DNA of 64,000 nt, taken from Bacteroidota bacterium. GTDB taxonomy: Bacteria > Bacteroidota > Bacteroidia > B-17B0 > Aurantibacillaceae. This document shows, in pieces, positions 54,964 through 63,958 of the stretch (positions within the stretch are counted from its first letter, which is position 1; each line of letters starts with the position of its first letter). A model generated the notes under the pieces. That model was not told the DNA's origin and searched no databases. It worked only from the letters and a program-made list of their open reading frames with translations. The DNA is taken from the NCBI GenBank assembly GCA_003153315.1, contig PLYA01000054.1, positions 124,001 through 188,000 on the forward strand. Direction: 5' to 3'. Made by a program: the position numbers and the translations under genes.

Positions 54964-55674
54964 ATGAAAACTATATTTCATAAAGCATCAGAGCGCGGAC
55001 ATGCCGACCACGGTTGGTTAAACGCTCACCATTCATTCAGTTTTGCAAGTTATAACGATCCAGGTAAAGTTCATTTCGGATTACTACGTGTATTGAATGA
55101 TGATATTGTAGCACCGGGTATGGGATTTGGAATGCATCCACATGATAATATGGAAATTGTTACTATTCCATTAAGTGGAACATTAGAACACAAAGACAGC
55201 ATGGGCAACATTGGTGTAATAAAACCAAATGAAATACAGGCAATGAGTGCCGGCTCCGGATTAATGCATAGCGAATACAATCATTCTAAAACGGAACCAA
55301 TCAATCTTTTACAGATCTGGGTGTTTCCGAAAGAAAAAAACATTACTCCCCGTTACGACCAACGTGTTTTTACTGATGAAGATAAGAACGGTAAATTTAA
55401 AACGATTGTTGCACCTGTAAAAGCAGATGATATTATGTGGATCAACCAGGATGCTTATTTTTCTCTGGGAAAATTTAAAGCCGGTTCTTCTGTTGATTAT
55501 TCTATTCAGCATAAAGGAAACGGTGCGTACATTTTTGTGATTGAAGGTGAAGCTAAAATTGAAGGAAATAGTTTACAAAAACGGGATGCAATTGGCATCT
55601 GGGAAACTGATAAATTTTCTATCGATGTGACATCTGATGCGGAAATTTTAGTGATAGATGTTCCAATGAACTAA
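54964..55674 (+). CDS. Pirin-family protein
   Basis: This 236-residue bicupin has the pirin start SERGHADHGWLNAHHSFSFASY. Metal-site residues are in GFGMHPHDNMEIVTIPLSG and SAGSGLMHSEYNHS. Some pirins oxidise flavonols (quercetinase, YhaK type), others regulate transcription; which applies is not clear. It ends the marR-yceI-dioxygenase group and may be under the same control. Confidence 0.88.
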   Translation: MKTIFHKASERGHADHGWLNAHHSFSFASYNDPGKVHFGLLRVLNDDIVAPGMGFGMHPHDNMEIVTIPLSGTLEHKDSMGNIGVIKPNEIQAMSAGSGLMHSEYNHSKTEPINLLQIWVFPKEKNITPRYDQRVFTDEDKNGKFKTIVAPVKADDIMWINQDAYFSLGKFKAGSSVDYSIQHKGNGAYIFVIEGEAKIEGNSLQKRDAIGIWETDKFSIDVTSDAEILVIDVPMN

Positions 55675-55720
55675 TATTTTTGATTCTCTAACATAAAACT
55701 CAAAAATATTATATTTTTTC
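55672..55720 (+). terminator. Terminator overlapping the pirin stop
   Basis: TAATATTTTTGA (55672-55683) and its exact complement TCAAAAATATTA (55700-55711) form a 12-bp stem followed by TATTTTTTCC. The stop codon is part of the stem. Confidence 0.7.
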
Positions 55721-55760
55721 CTCCATTTTGTTATTAAAAAGCAAAAAAATCTTTTTTATT

Positions 55761-55855
55761 TATAAGGAAATTTCTGCCTTTCCCTTCGGATCTGACATCG
55801 CACTAAAGGGAGTGTTAGCAGATATAAGGAATAATATTCTTTTTATTTCCTTATA
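55761..55855. repeat. Structured intergenic element with nested inverted repeats
   Basis: TATAAGGAAAT (55761-55771) and ATTTCCTTATA (55845-55855) are exact complements. Inside are TCTGC/GCAGA and CCCTT/AAGGG in nested order, and a third TATAAGGA at 55823. It could be a MITE or a structured RNA. No reading frame. Confidence 0.5.
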
Positions 55856-55873
55856 TAACACAATTTTTGAAAA

Positions 55874-56401
55874 CTAAAAAAACACTACAAAACCATTAAT
55901 AAAATAAACAATACCGATTGCACCTACTATTACACTGATACCCCAAATGTACTTATTCTTCGCAAGAGCGGAAATTGATGAAAGCAAAATAGAAACCTGC
56001 AAAAAAATAACAGCTATCCCGAACCTTTCCGAATGGCTCTTTGATTCATCTCTCAAAAGTTCAAAACTTTTAGCTTCTTTAGTTATTTGTTCTTTTTCAT
56101 CTTCATACTTTTTTATTTTTTCGGCATAAGCAGCTATCCTTTTTTTTAAATCTTCTAAATTTTCTTTATTTGATGAGTTGCTAAGCTGGAGTTCAAGATT
56201 TTCCTTTTGCATTTCACACAAATACGATTTAATGCTTTTGGACTGATAATAAGCCCATTGGTCGGAAGCGTTTGATTGGCTCAATAATGATTTAGTACTA
56301 TAACCGCCACCTTTGAATGTTGAAAGTGTTGCAAAAACAGCTACCAAAACAGTTGTTACAGATAAGTAATTTAACCATTTTTCTTTTTTTTCGTTTTCCA
56401 T
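55874..56401 (-). CDS. DUF4337 membrane protein
   Basis: This 175-residue protein has a TM helix near the N-terminus (WLNYLSVTTVLVAVFATLSTF), the conserved segment ASDQWAYYQSKSIKSYL, a long coiled coil (~60-125) and two C-terminal helices (~125-173). This matches DUF4337; function unknown. It lies downstream of an FKBP gene on the same strand, 47 bases away. Confidence 0.82.
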   Translation of the reverse strand: MENEKKEKWLNYLSVTTVLVAVFATLSTFKGGGYSTKSLLSQSNASDQWAYYQSKSIKSYLCEMQKENLELQLSNSSNKENLEDLKKRIAAYAEKIKKYEDEKEQITKEAKSFELLRDESKSHSERFGIAVIFLQVSILLSSISALAKNKYIWGISVIVGAIGIVYFINGFVVFF

Positions 56402-56448
56402 AATAAGAATAAGAATTTAGGAAATTTTGATCCCATTGGCATGAGTAC

Positions 56449-56901
56449 TTACTTTACATCAAGTAATGTTATATCAAATATCAGTACACTATTACCGGGA
56501 ACACCACTTGTTCCGTCAGTACCATAACCTAGTTTAGAAGGAATTAACAATTTCCCTTTCCCACCCTTTTTAAAGTAAGGGATTCCTTCTGTCCACCCTT
56601 GAATTACACCGGATAAACTAAACGTTATTCCTGTAGCAGCGCTTTGATCGAAAACACTTCCATCGGTAAAATATCCTTTATATGCCACAGTTACTTGCGA
56701 TGAAGCGTTGGGTTGCACTCCCGTACCTTGCGCATCAATTTCATAGTACAAACCAGTTCCCGTAGCTGTTGCATTCAAATGGTTATCGCTTATATATTTT
56801 TTAATAATGTCATCATCTTTTTTTGCTTGCCGTTTTTCTTTATTGCACGAGCAAAAAATTAGTACGAATAGAAACAAAGGGATAAAATATTTGAATTTCA
56901 T
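56449..56901 (-). CDS. FKBP-type peptidyl-prolyl isomerase (lipoprotein)
   Basis: This 150-residue protein has signal and lipobox (LIFCSC, Cys ~19) and an FKBP domain: VTVAYKGYFTDGSVFDQS, VIQGWTEGIPYFKKGGKGKLLIPSKLGYG, NSVLIFDITLLDV. The active-site residues are present. It isomerises proline bonds to help proteins fold in the periplasm. Confidence 0.93.
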   Translation of the reverse strand: MKFKYFIPLFLFVLIFCSCNKEKRQAKKDDDIIKKYISDNHLNATATGTGLYYEIDAQGTGVQPNASSQVTVAYKGYFTDGSVFDQSAATGITFSLSGVIQGWTEGIPYFKKGGKGKLLIPSKLGYGTDGTSGVPGNSVLIFDITLLDVK

Positions 56902-56983
56902 TGGTTGATTTTATTTGCTGCAAATATAACAATTAATAAATGTTTTAAAATTAACTCTTTGTTATAACCTTAATTTAACAAAC

Positions 56984-59137
56984 TCAAACTCTTATTCCGA
57001 TAATTAATATATCGTCTACTTGCTCCAAAGTTCCTTTCCATTTTTCAATAATCGAATCAAGTAATTCTTTTTGATCCTGCATAGATAAATGTTGGTTGTC
57101 CAACAGTATTTGCTGCAAAGGTTTGTATTTGAATTTCTTTCCTTTTGGTCCTCCGAACTGATCGGCAAAACCATCCGTGAAAACATAAACTGTATCGCCC
57201 TTTTCCAATTGAATTTCGTGATTTGTAAAAGGTTTCAGTTCTTCACCAAGAAATACACCAATAGGCTTTTTATCTGCTTTTATTTCTATTAAATTATTTT
57301 TCCGGATGAGCCACAATGAGTTATAAGCACCGGAATATTCCAATGTATTTTTCGTTTCATCAAAAGCACAAAGCGCTATATCCATTCCATCTTTTACTGT
57401 TGACCCTTCCAAGGTCTGCTTTAATGATTTTGTAATTCCTTTGTTTAAAGCATTTAAAATTAAATTGGGCTTTGATAACCCACTTTCATTTACAGCCTGG
57501 TTTAACTGATTATACCCTACAATACTCATGAATGCTCCTGGAACTCCATGTCCTGTGCAATCAACTGCAGCAAAAAGTTTTTTATCTCCCCAATGTTCAA
57601 ACCAATAAAAATCTCCACTTACTATATCTTTGGGTTTATATAAAACAAATGATTGAGGAAATAATTTAGAAATAAAATCATTCGTTGGTAATATAGCTTC
57701 CTGTAATCGCTTTGCATATTTAATGCTATCTGTAATTTCTTTATTTTTTGTAACAATTTCATCTCTGTTCTGTTCCAATACATTGTAGACTTCAATTAAC
57801 TTTCCGTTTTTTTCTTCAATTTCCTGAAAAGCATTTTGCAAACTGTCATTTGCTTTTTGTTTTAGCCGATAACGGTTATAAAACATAAACGCCAATAGTA
57901 AGACCAATACTCCGCCAATCATTGTTGCATTCAAAAAAAACCGCTTCTGGCCTAGCTCGCTATCTTGCAATTGCTTTTCTTTAGTAAGTAATTTTATCTG
58001 TTGCTCCTTTTGTTCACTCCCGTATTGTGATTGCATTTGAGCCATCCTTTGAGAGTTTTCATCACTAAATAGTTTATCTCTCAGATCAGAGAATTTACCA
58101 AAATAATCGTATGCTATTTTATAATTTCCTTTTCTATAATAAATTTCTGCTAAAGCACGGAATGTTCCTTTTTGAAATGATAGGGCATGAATCTCATCCG
58201 CTATTTTAGAGGATTCCAGAAAATATTTTAGCGCTTTATCATCATCATTCATCTTTACTGATAACTCTCCTAGATTTCCTGTAGCAATTACAATCCCTTC
58301 CTTGTCATTCGCTTCTGACCAATATTTATAAGCATCATAAAACTTCAATATTGCTTTTTGATAATCCCCCTCGTCCATATAAACCAATCCAATTCCATTT
58401 AAGGAAGCTCCATATTGCGCTTTCGCTCCAATCTTTTTTCTGATATCAAAAGATAGTTCAAGATATTTTAAAGCATCGTCATACTTTTTTATTCCTTCAT
58501 AACAAAGTCCCATCCGATGATATGAATATGCCATTCCCGCAGAATCATTTATTTCCTTTTGAATGACAATTGCATTTTCACAAAATGTAATTGCTTTTTG
58601 CGGCTGATCCTGCCTGTCATAAATAACAGCTATTCTGAATAAACAATCAGCTTCTTGTTCTTTATTAGTTGTTTTTTTAGCAAGCTCTTCTCCTTTAAAC
58701 AAATACTCTAACGCTTTATCAATATTTCCTTTCGAGGCAAACACTCTCCCCAAATGCATATAATCATCTATCAGATTTTTTGATAATTTTAAAGAAATGT
58801 CAATAACCAAAGCCTTTGAAAAGAAGCTAAAAGCACTGTCGGTAATACCATTAATAAAGTTAAGATTTCCAGCGATTGAATAATTACGGCTTAGTTCATA
58901 AGAAATATTTTTTTGAAGAGCAATTTTGAGGGCTAATGATAAATGCTTTTTTACAGAGTCGTCATTGATCCGGATATATTCAGATGCAAGAGAATTATTA
59001 AGACTAGCTCCGGTTGAATCATTAGAATGACCCTTGAGAGAGAAGCGCAAACTATCAATCTTTAGTGATTCTTGCGAAAAGCAAAAAACAACATTGAGAA
59101 AAAAAACAAACAATATAATTTGTTTCGATGATCGCAT
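56984..59137 (-). CDS. TPR-SpoIIE (PP2C) phosphatase
   Basis: This 717-residue protein has a signal peptide (1-~22), seven or eight TPR units (~60-370), one TM helix (~400-420, FFLNATMIGGVLVLLLAFMFY), a coiled coil and linker (DSIKYAKRLQEAILP). A SpoIIE-type PP2C domain follows with metal-site motifs DIVSGDFYWFE, AVDCTGHGVPGAFMS, KDGMDIALC and YVFTDGFADQFGG. It probably senses an envelope signal and dephosphorylates an anti-sigma antagonist. It follows a paralogue by 13 bases; the two form an operon. Confidence 0.9.
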   Translation of the reverse strand: MRSSKQIILFVFFLNVVFCFSQESLKIDSLRFSLKGHSNDSTGASLNNSLASEYIRINDDSVKKHLSLALKIALQKNISYELSRNYSIAGNLNFINGITDSAFSFFSKALVIDISLKLSKNLIDDYMHLGRVFASKGNIDKALEYLFKGEELAKKTTNKEQEADCLFRIAVIYDRQDQPQKAITFCENAIVIQKEINDSAGMAYSYHRMGLCYEGIKKYDDALKYLELSFDIRKKIGAKAQYGASLNGIGLVYMDEGDYQKAILKFYDAYKYWSEANDKEGIVIATGNLGELSVKMNDDDKALKYFLESSKIADEIHALSFQKGTFRALAEIYYRKGNYKIAYDYFGKFSDLRDKLFSDENSQRMAQMQSQYGSEQKEQQIKLLTKEKQLQDSELGQKRFFLNATMIGGVLVLLLAFMFYNRYRLKQKANDSLQNAFQEIEEKNGKLIEVYNVLEQNRDEIVTKNKEITDSIKYAKRLQEAILPTNDFISKLFPQSFVLYKPKDIVSGDFYWFEHWGDKKLFAAVDCTGHGVPGAFMSIVGYNQLNQAVNESGLSKPNLILNALNKGITKSLKQTLEGSTVKDGMDIALCAFDETKNTLEYSGAYNSLWLIRKNNLIEIKADKKPIGVFLGEELKPFTNHEIQLEKGDTVYVFTDGFADQFGGPKGKKFKYKPLQQILLDNQHLSMQDQKELLDSIIEKWKGTLEQVDDILIIGIRV

Positions 59138-59150
59138 AAGGCTATATTAT

Positions 59151-61121
59151 TTACACTTTAAAACCAAGAAGCAATACATCATCTATTTGTTCTAAACCAC
59201 CCTTCCATTCATTAAACAGATCTTTCAACTTAAATTCTTGTTCATTCATAGGCAATTTATGGATATCAATCAAAGTCTGTTTCAACTGTTTGGTCATGTA
59301 TTTTTTCTTATTTACCCCACCAAACTGGTCTGCAAAACCGTCTGTGAACATATAAATAATATCTTCTGATTCTAGTTGAATACGATGGCCTTCATATACC
59401 TGAACATTATCAGTAAATCCTGCAATGGACGACTTAGTCGGTTTGAATTCAATAATTTCATTTCTTCTTAATATCCAAACAGGTCGGTTTGCTCCTGCAT
59501 AATTCAATAACTTGGTTTTACTATTGAATGAGCATAACGCAATATCCATCCCATCTTTTGAGGTAGCCGAATCATCTTTCTGTTTAAGAGCTTTTTTAAT
59601 ACTAATATTTAAAGCAGATAAAATTTCTGAAGGAGCCTCAATTTTTTTATCGATCAAGCTCTGATTTAATTTATCAATCCCTATCATACTCATGAAAGCA
59701 CCAGGTACGCCATGTCCTGTGCAATCAGCAATAGCAAAATAAACAAGATCATTCAGTTCGTTAAACCAATAAAAATCACCACTGACAATATCTTTCGGCA
59801 TATATAAACCAAAACCTCCATTTGGAAAATGTTTGCTCAGAATACTCACATCAGGCAACATCGCTTCCTGAATATTTTTTGCATAATTTATACTATCCTG
59901 AATCTCTTTCTTCTTTTCTGCTAATTCTACATTTGTTTTCTGTATTTGTTTATAGGCCTTGTAAATGAAGAAAGACATCATCAATACTATCAGTAAAATG
60001 CCCGCAACAGAATAAATAATAACATTACTTCTTTTTATTTTTTCTGATTGCGTCTTTACTTTTAAATCTTGTATCTCCTGTTTTTGTTTTAAGATTTCAA
60101 TTTCTTTTTCCTGTTTCTCATTGTCCAAACGCTTTTCCATCTCTTGTACTTGAAGCATTCCTTGTTCATCATGAATCGAATCCTTTAAAGCAATATGTCT
60201 GTTTTGATAATATAAGGCTAGTTTGTAATTATTCAAATTCGCATACACTTTTGAAAGTCCGTCATAAGCATCTGATTTAAATTCTATTTTTTGATATTTT
60301 TCAGCCGTTTTCATTGCTTTCAGATAATAACCCAATGCCTTTTCATATTTTTTTTCACCGTTGTACAGTTCACCGATATTTGTTAAAATTCCGCTTTCAC
60401 TCGCAGTATCTTTCATTTCCTGAAAAGTCGTCAATGCTATTTCATCGTACTCTAATGCCTTTTTATCATCACCTAAAATCTGGTTAATGATTCCCAGATT
60501 GCTATTCACAGAAGCTATTCCGCGTTTATAATTCGTTTTCTCAAACTCTATTAATGCTTTTTGATAATATTCTTGCGCCTTTGAATATCTTTTCAGGCCT
60601 TTATAAGCTATTCCAATATTGTTATACGTGCTGGCTAATCTATTAGGCATATTCAACTTCTCAACAATCTTCGCAACTTTCAAAAAATATTTCAGAGATA
60701 GATCATGCTCATCCTGATTAGAATAGATAATTCCCATCACATTATAGATTATTGATAATTCAGAAAGAACATTCCCGCGTTCACCTGCAGCAGCCCCTTT
60801 CAATAAATGCTTTAATGCTTCTGCATTGTTTAACTGATCCATGTAATATTTACCGATCAAAAAATCAGAAAAACAGATTCCCTTATTATATTTTATCCGT
60901 TCAGCTAATTCCAATGCTTCACGCACATAGCTTATACCTTTAGCCGGGTTCAGCTTTTGATACGAACTATATATATCGATCAGCAAATTAACCTTGGTGG
61001 TATCAGTGGTAGTTTTTGAATACTCTTTATACAAACTATCTACTTTAGCTTGTTGAGCTTCAGCAATAGTAGGTGCCCAAACGATAAACAGAAATAATAC
61101 AAGAAATGTAAAACGCTTCAT
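59151..61121 (-). CDS. TPR-SpoIIE (PP2C) phosphatase (paralogue)
   Basis: This 656-residue protein has the same plan as its downstream neighbour: signal peptide (MKRFTFLVLFLFIVWAPTIAEAQ), six or seven TPR units (~70-300), a TM helix (~370-390), linker DSINYAKNIQEAMLPD and PP2C domain with MPKDIVSGDFYWFNE, AIADCTGHGVPGAFMSM and YMFTDGFADQFGG. It is the first gene of the pair. A minus-strand hairpin with a T-run lies in its leader. Confidence 0.9.
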   Translation of the reverse strand: MKRFTFLVLFLFIVWAPTIAEAQQAKVDSLYKEYSKTTTDTTKVNLLIDIYSSYQKLNPAKGISYVREALELAERIKYNKGICFSDFLIGKYYMDQLNNAEALKHLLKGAAAGERGNVLSELSIIYNVMGIIYSNQDEHDLSLKYFLKVAKIVEKLNMPNRLASTYNNIGIAYKGLKRYSKAQEYYQKALIEFEKTNYKRGIASVNSNLGIINQILGDDKKALEYDEIALTTFQEMKDTASESGILTNIGELYNGEKKYEKALGYYLKAMKTAEKYQKIEFKSDAYDGLSKVYANLNNYKLALYYQNRHIALKDSIHDEQGMLQVQEMEKRLDNEKQEKEIEILKQKQEIQDLKVKTQSEKIKRSNVIIYSVAGILLIVLMMSFFIYKAYKQIQKTNVELAEKKKEIQDSINYAKNIQEAMLPDVSILSKHFPNGGFGLYMPKDIVSGDFYWFNELNDLVYFAIADCTGHGVPGAFMSMIGIDKLNQSLIDKKIEAPSEILSALNISIKKALKQKDDSATSKDGMDIALCSFNSKTKLLNYAGANRPVWILRRNEIIEFKPTKSSIAGFTDNVQVYEGHRIQLESEDIIYMFTDGFADQFGGVNKKKYMTKQLKQTLIDIHKLPMNEQEFKLKDLFNEWKGGLEQIDDVLLLGFKV

Positions 61122-61150
61122 AAATGGAGTAAATATCCTGCAATATAATT

Positions 61151-61178
61151 AAAAAAATCTGCCTGTAAAATAGGCAGA
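61151..61178 (-). promoter_or_regulatory. Leader terminator-like hairpin upstream of the TPR-SpoIIE operon
   Basis: On the minus strand TCTGCCT, a 7-base loop and AGGCAGA are followed by seven Ts, and the structure sits only ~30 bases before the start codon. It looks like an intrinsic terminator in the 5' leader, i.e. an attenuator, or the end of a small upstream transcript. Confidence 0.55.
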
Positions 61179-61303
61179 CTAAAATAATTAAATGAGTCAA
61201 TAAGACATTTAAAATCAAAGTGCCCCGACATATAGTCCTGATATAAATCATTTTTATTAATGGAATATTGTTTGACATTTACATAGCATTAAAATCAAGA
61301 ACT

Positions 61304-63958
61304 ATGAATCTGAATAATTTTACAATTAAATCGCAAGAAGCAGTTCAGGAAGCTGTTCAAATTGCAACAATAAATGGACAACAATCTATTGAGAACGGTC
61401 ATATACTAAAGGGTATTCTTGCAATAGATGAAAACGTAACTCCTTTTATTTTAAAGAAGTTGAATGTTAATATTCCAATTTTTTCTAAAACATTGGATAA
61501 AATTGTAGAAGGGTATCCGAAAGTTTCCGGCGGACAACCATTCCTTTCTAATACAGCTAACCAGTCAATAGCAAAAGCATCTACTTATCTTAAAGAGTTT
61601 GGTGATGAATATGTTTCTATTGAACATTTATTGTTGGCAATCCTTTCTACAAAAGATACCATCTCTCAATTATTGAAAGATAACGGTGTGAACGAAAAAG
61701 ACCTGAAAGCGGCTATCAACGAATTACGCAAAGGGGCTAAAGTAACCAGCCAGACTGCTGAGGAAACGTACAACGCCTTAAACAAATATGCTATCAACTT
61801 AAATGAGCAAGCAAAAAAAGGGAAACTCGACCCTGTAATCGGTCGTGATGAGGAAATACGCAGAGTATTACAAATCCTTTCAAGGAGAACAAAAAACAAC
61901 CCAATTTTGGTTGGTGAGCCTGGTGTTGGTAAAACCGCTATTGCGGAAGGTTTAGCGCATCGCATCATCAATGGAGATGTTCCTGATAATTTAAAATCCA
62001 AGCAAATCTATTCATTAGATATGGGTTCTTTAATTGCCGGTGCAAAATTTAAAGGAGAGTTTGAAGAAAGATTAAAATCTGTTGTGAAAGAAGTTATTTC
62101 TGCTGAAGGGGAGATCATTCTTTTTATTGATGAGATTCACACTCTTGTTGGTGCCGGTGGTGGCGAAGGTGCAATGGATGCGGCAAATATTTTAAAACCC
62201 GCTTTAGCTCGCGGTGAATTACGCGCTATCGGTGCAACAACCTTAAATGAATTTCAAAAATATTTTGAAAAAGATAAAGCACTGGAAAGACGTTTTCAGA
62301 AAGTAATGGTAGATGAACCAAGCGCAGAGGATGCTATTTCTATCTTAAGGGGGATTAAAGAAAAGTACGAAACACATCATAAAGTACGCATTAAAGATGA
62401 AGCAATCATTTCTGCAGTAGAGCTATCGCAACGATACATTAACGATCGTTTTCTTCCTGATAAGGCAATAGACTTAATGGATGAAGCTGCATCAAAATTA
62501 CGTATGCAGATAAACTCTAAACCAATAGAATTAGATGAAGTAGAGCGTAAAATCCGTCAATTAGAAATTGAACGGGAAGCGATCAAACGAGAAAACGACA
62601 AGAAAAAATTAGAAAGCCTAAACAAAGAAATAGCAGAACTTTCTGATAAGAGAACCAACCTAACTGCCAAATGGCAAAGTGAAAAAGAAGTTGTTGAAGG
62701 CATCCAAAAAGTAAAAGAACAAATAGAAAATTTCAAATTTGAAGCCGAGCAAGCAGAACGTAGTGGCGACTATGGGAAAGTTGCAGAAATCCGTTATGGC
62801 AAAATTAAAGACGCAGAAATACAACTCAAAAAATTTGAAAGCAATTTGGCTGAAATGCAACAAGGCGGTTCTCAAATGATAAAAGAAGAAGTTGACAGTG
62901 AAGATATTGCAGAAGTAATTGCAGTATGGACAGGTATTCCGGTTGCAAGAATGTTACAAAGTGAAAAAGAAAAACTATTGCATTTAGAAGATGAATTACA
63001 CAAACGTGTTGTTGGGCAAGACGAAGCAATAGAAGCCATCAGCGATGCTGTCAGGAGAAGCCGTGCAGGATTGCAAGACACAAAACGACCGATTGGTTCA
63101 TTCATATTTCTTGGGACTACTGGAGTTGGTAAAACAGAATTGGCAAAAGCTTTAGCTGACTTTTTATTCAACAATGAAAACAGCATGACACGTATTGATA
63201 TGAGTGAATACCAGGAACGACATTCTGTAAGTCGCTTAGTAGGAGCGCCTCCCGGATATGTTGGTTATGAAGAAGGGGGACAATTAACAGAAGCAGTCAG
63301 AAGAAAACCATTCAGTGTGGTTCTTTTAGACGAGATTGAGAAAGCACACCCTGATGTATTTAACATTCTATTACAGGTATTGGATGATGGCCGATTGACT
63401 GATAACAAAGGTCGTGTGGTGAATTTCAAAAACACCATTATCATTATGACTTCTAATATTGGTTCTCATCTTATCCAGGAGAATTTTGAGAACCTGCCTG
63501 CCGGACAGGCAGGGATGAACTCTGAAAAGTATCATGAGATTATTGCGAAAACAAAAGTGGAAGTGTTTGAATTGTTGAAAAAATCGGTTCGCCCTGAGTT
63601 TTTAAACAGAATAGATGAAACCATAATGTTTACACCTTTAAATCGTGAAGATGTGCATAAAATTGTTGAGCTGCAATTTAAAGGAATCGCTAAAATGTTG
63701 GAAGAAAACGACATTCATATTTCGGCAACACCTGAAGCAATAGATTGGTTAGCCCAATTAGGCTTCGACCCTCAATTTGGTGCGCGCCCAATAAAACGTG
63801 TCATGCAAAAACGAGTATTGAATGAGCTTTCAAAGCAAATATTAGCAGGAAAAGTAGAAAAGGATGCCAAAATTGTCTTGGATGTATTCAACAAAGAGTT
63901 TGTTTTCCGGAACCCAATAGAAGTGGACAAAAAACCTAAAAAAGAGAAAGCTATCTAA
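61304..63958 (+). CDS. clpB: ATP-dependent chaperone ClpB
   Basis: ClpB is a hexameric disaggregase that works with DnaK. The 884-residue product has a Clp N domain (1-~140), D1 with Walker A GEPGVGKTA and Walker B IILFIDEIHTLVG, a middle coiled coil (~400-530), and D2 with GTTGVGKTELAKAL and SVVLLDEIEKAHPDVF. The C-terminal domain ends RVLNELSKQILAGK. I use the ATG at 61304 where homology starts. An in-frame palindromic insert adds LPAGQAG in D2, in a surface loop after SNIGSHLIQENFEN. Confidence 0.95.
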   Translation: MNLNNFTIKSQEAVQEAVQIATINGQQSIENGHILKGILAIDENVTPFILKKLNVNIPIFSKTLDKIVEGYPKVSGGQPFLSNTANQSIAKASTYLKEFGDEYVSIEHLLLAILSTKDTISQLLKDNGVNEKDLKAAINELRKGAKVTSQTAEETYNALNKYAINLNEQAKKGKLDPVIGRDEEIRRVLQILSRRTKNNPILVGEPGVGKTAIAEGLAHRIINGDVPDNLKSKQIYSLDMGSLIAGAKFKGEFEERLKSVVKEVISAEGEIILFIDEIHTLVGAGGGEGAMDAANILKPALARGELRAIGATTLNEFQKYFEKDKALERRFQKVMVDEPSAEDAISILRGIKEKYETHHKVRIKDEAIISAVELSQRYINDRFLPDKAIDLMDEAASKLRMQINSKPIELDEVERKIRQLEIEREAIKRENDKKKLESLNKEIAELSDKRTNLTAKWQSEKEVVEGIQKVKEQIENFKFEAEQAERSGDYGKVAEIRYGKIKDAEIQLKKFESNLAEMQQGGSQMIKEEVDSEDIAEVIAVWTGIPVARMLQSEKEKLLHLEDELHKRVVGQDEAIEAISDAVRRSRAGLQDTKRPIGSFIFLGTTGVGKTELAKALADFLFNNENSMTRIDMSEYQERHSVSRLVGAPPGYVGYEEGGQLTEAVRRKPFSVVLLDEIEKAHPDVFNILLQVLDDGRLTDNKGRVVNFKNTIIIMTSNIGSHLIQENFENLPAGQAGMNSEKYHEIIAKTKVEVFELLKKSVRPEFLNRIDETIMFTPLNREDVHKIVELQFKGIAKMLEENDIHISATPEAIDWLAQLGFDPQFGARPIKRVMQKRVLNELSKQILAGKVEKDAKIVLDVFNKEFVFRNPIEVDKKPKKEKAI
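63493..63513. repeat. Palindromic element inserted in clpB
   Basis: These 21 bases (stem CCTGCCTG/CAGGCAGG, loop CCGGA) are identical to those in argS at 29792-29812. Here they start at the third codon position and give LPAGQAG instead of CLPDRQ. Confidence 0.9.
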
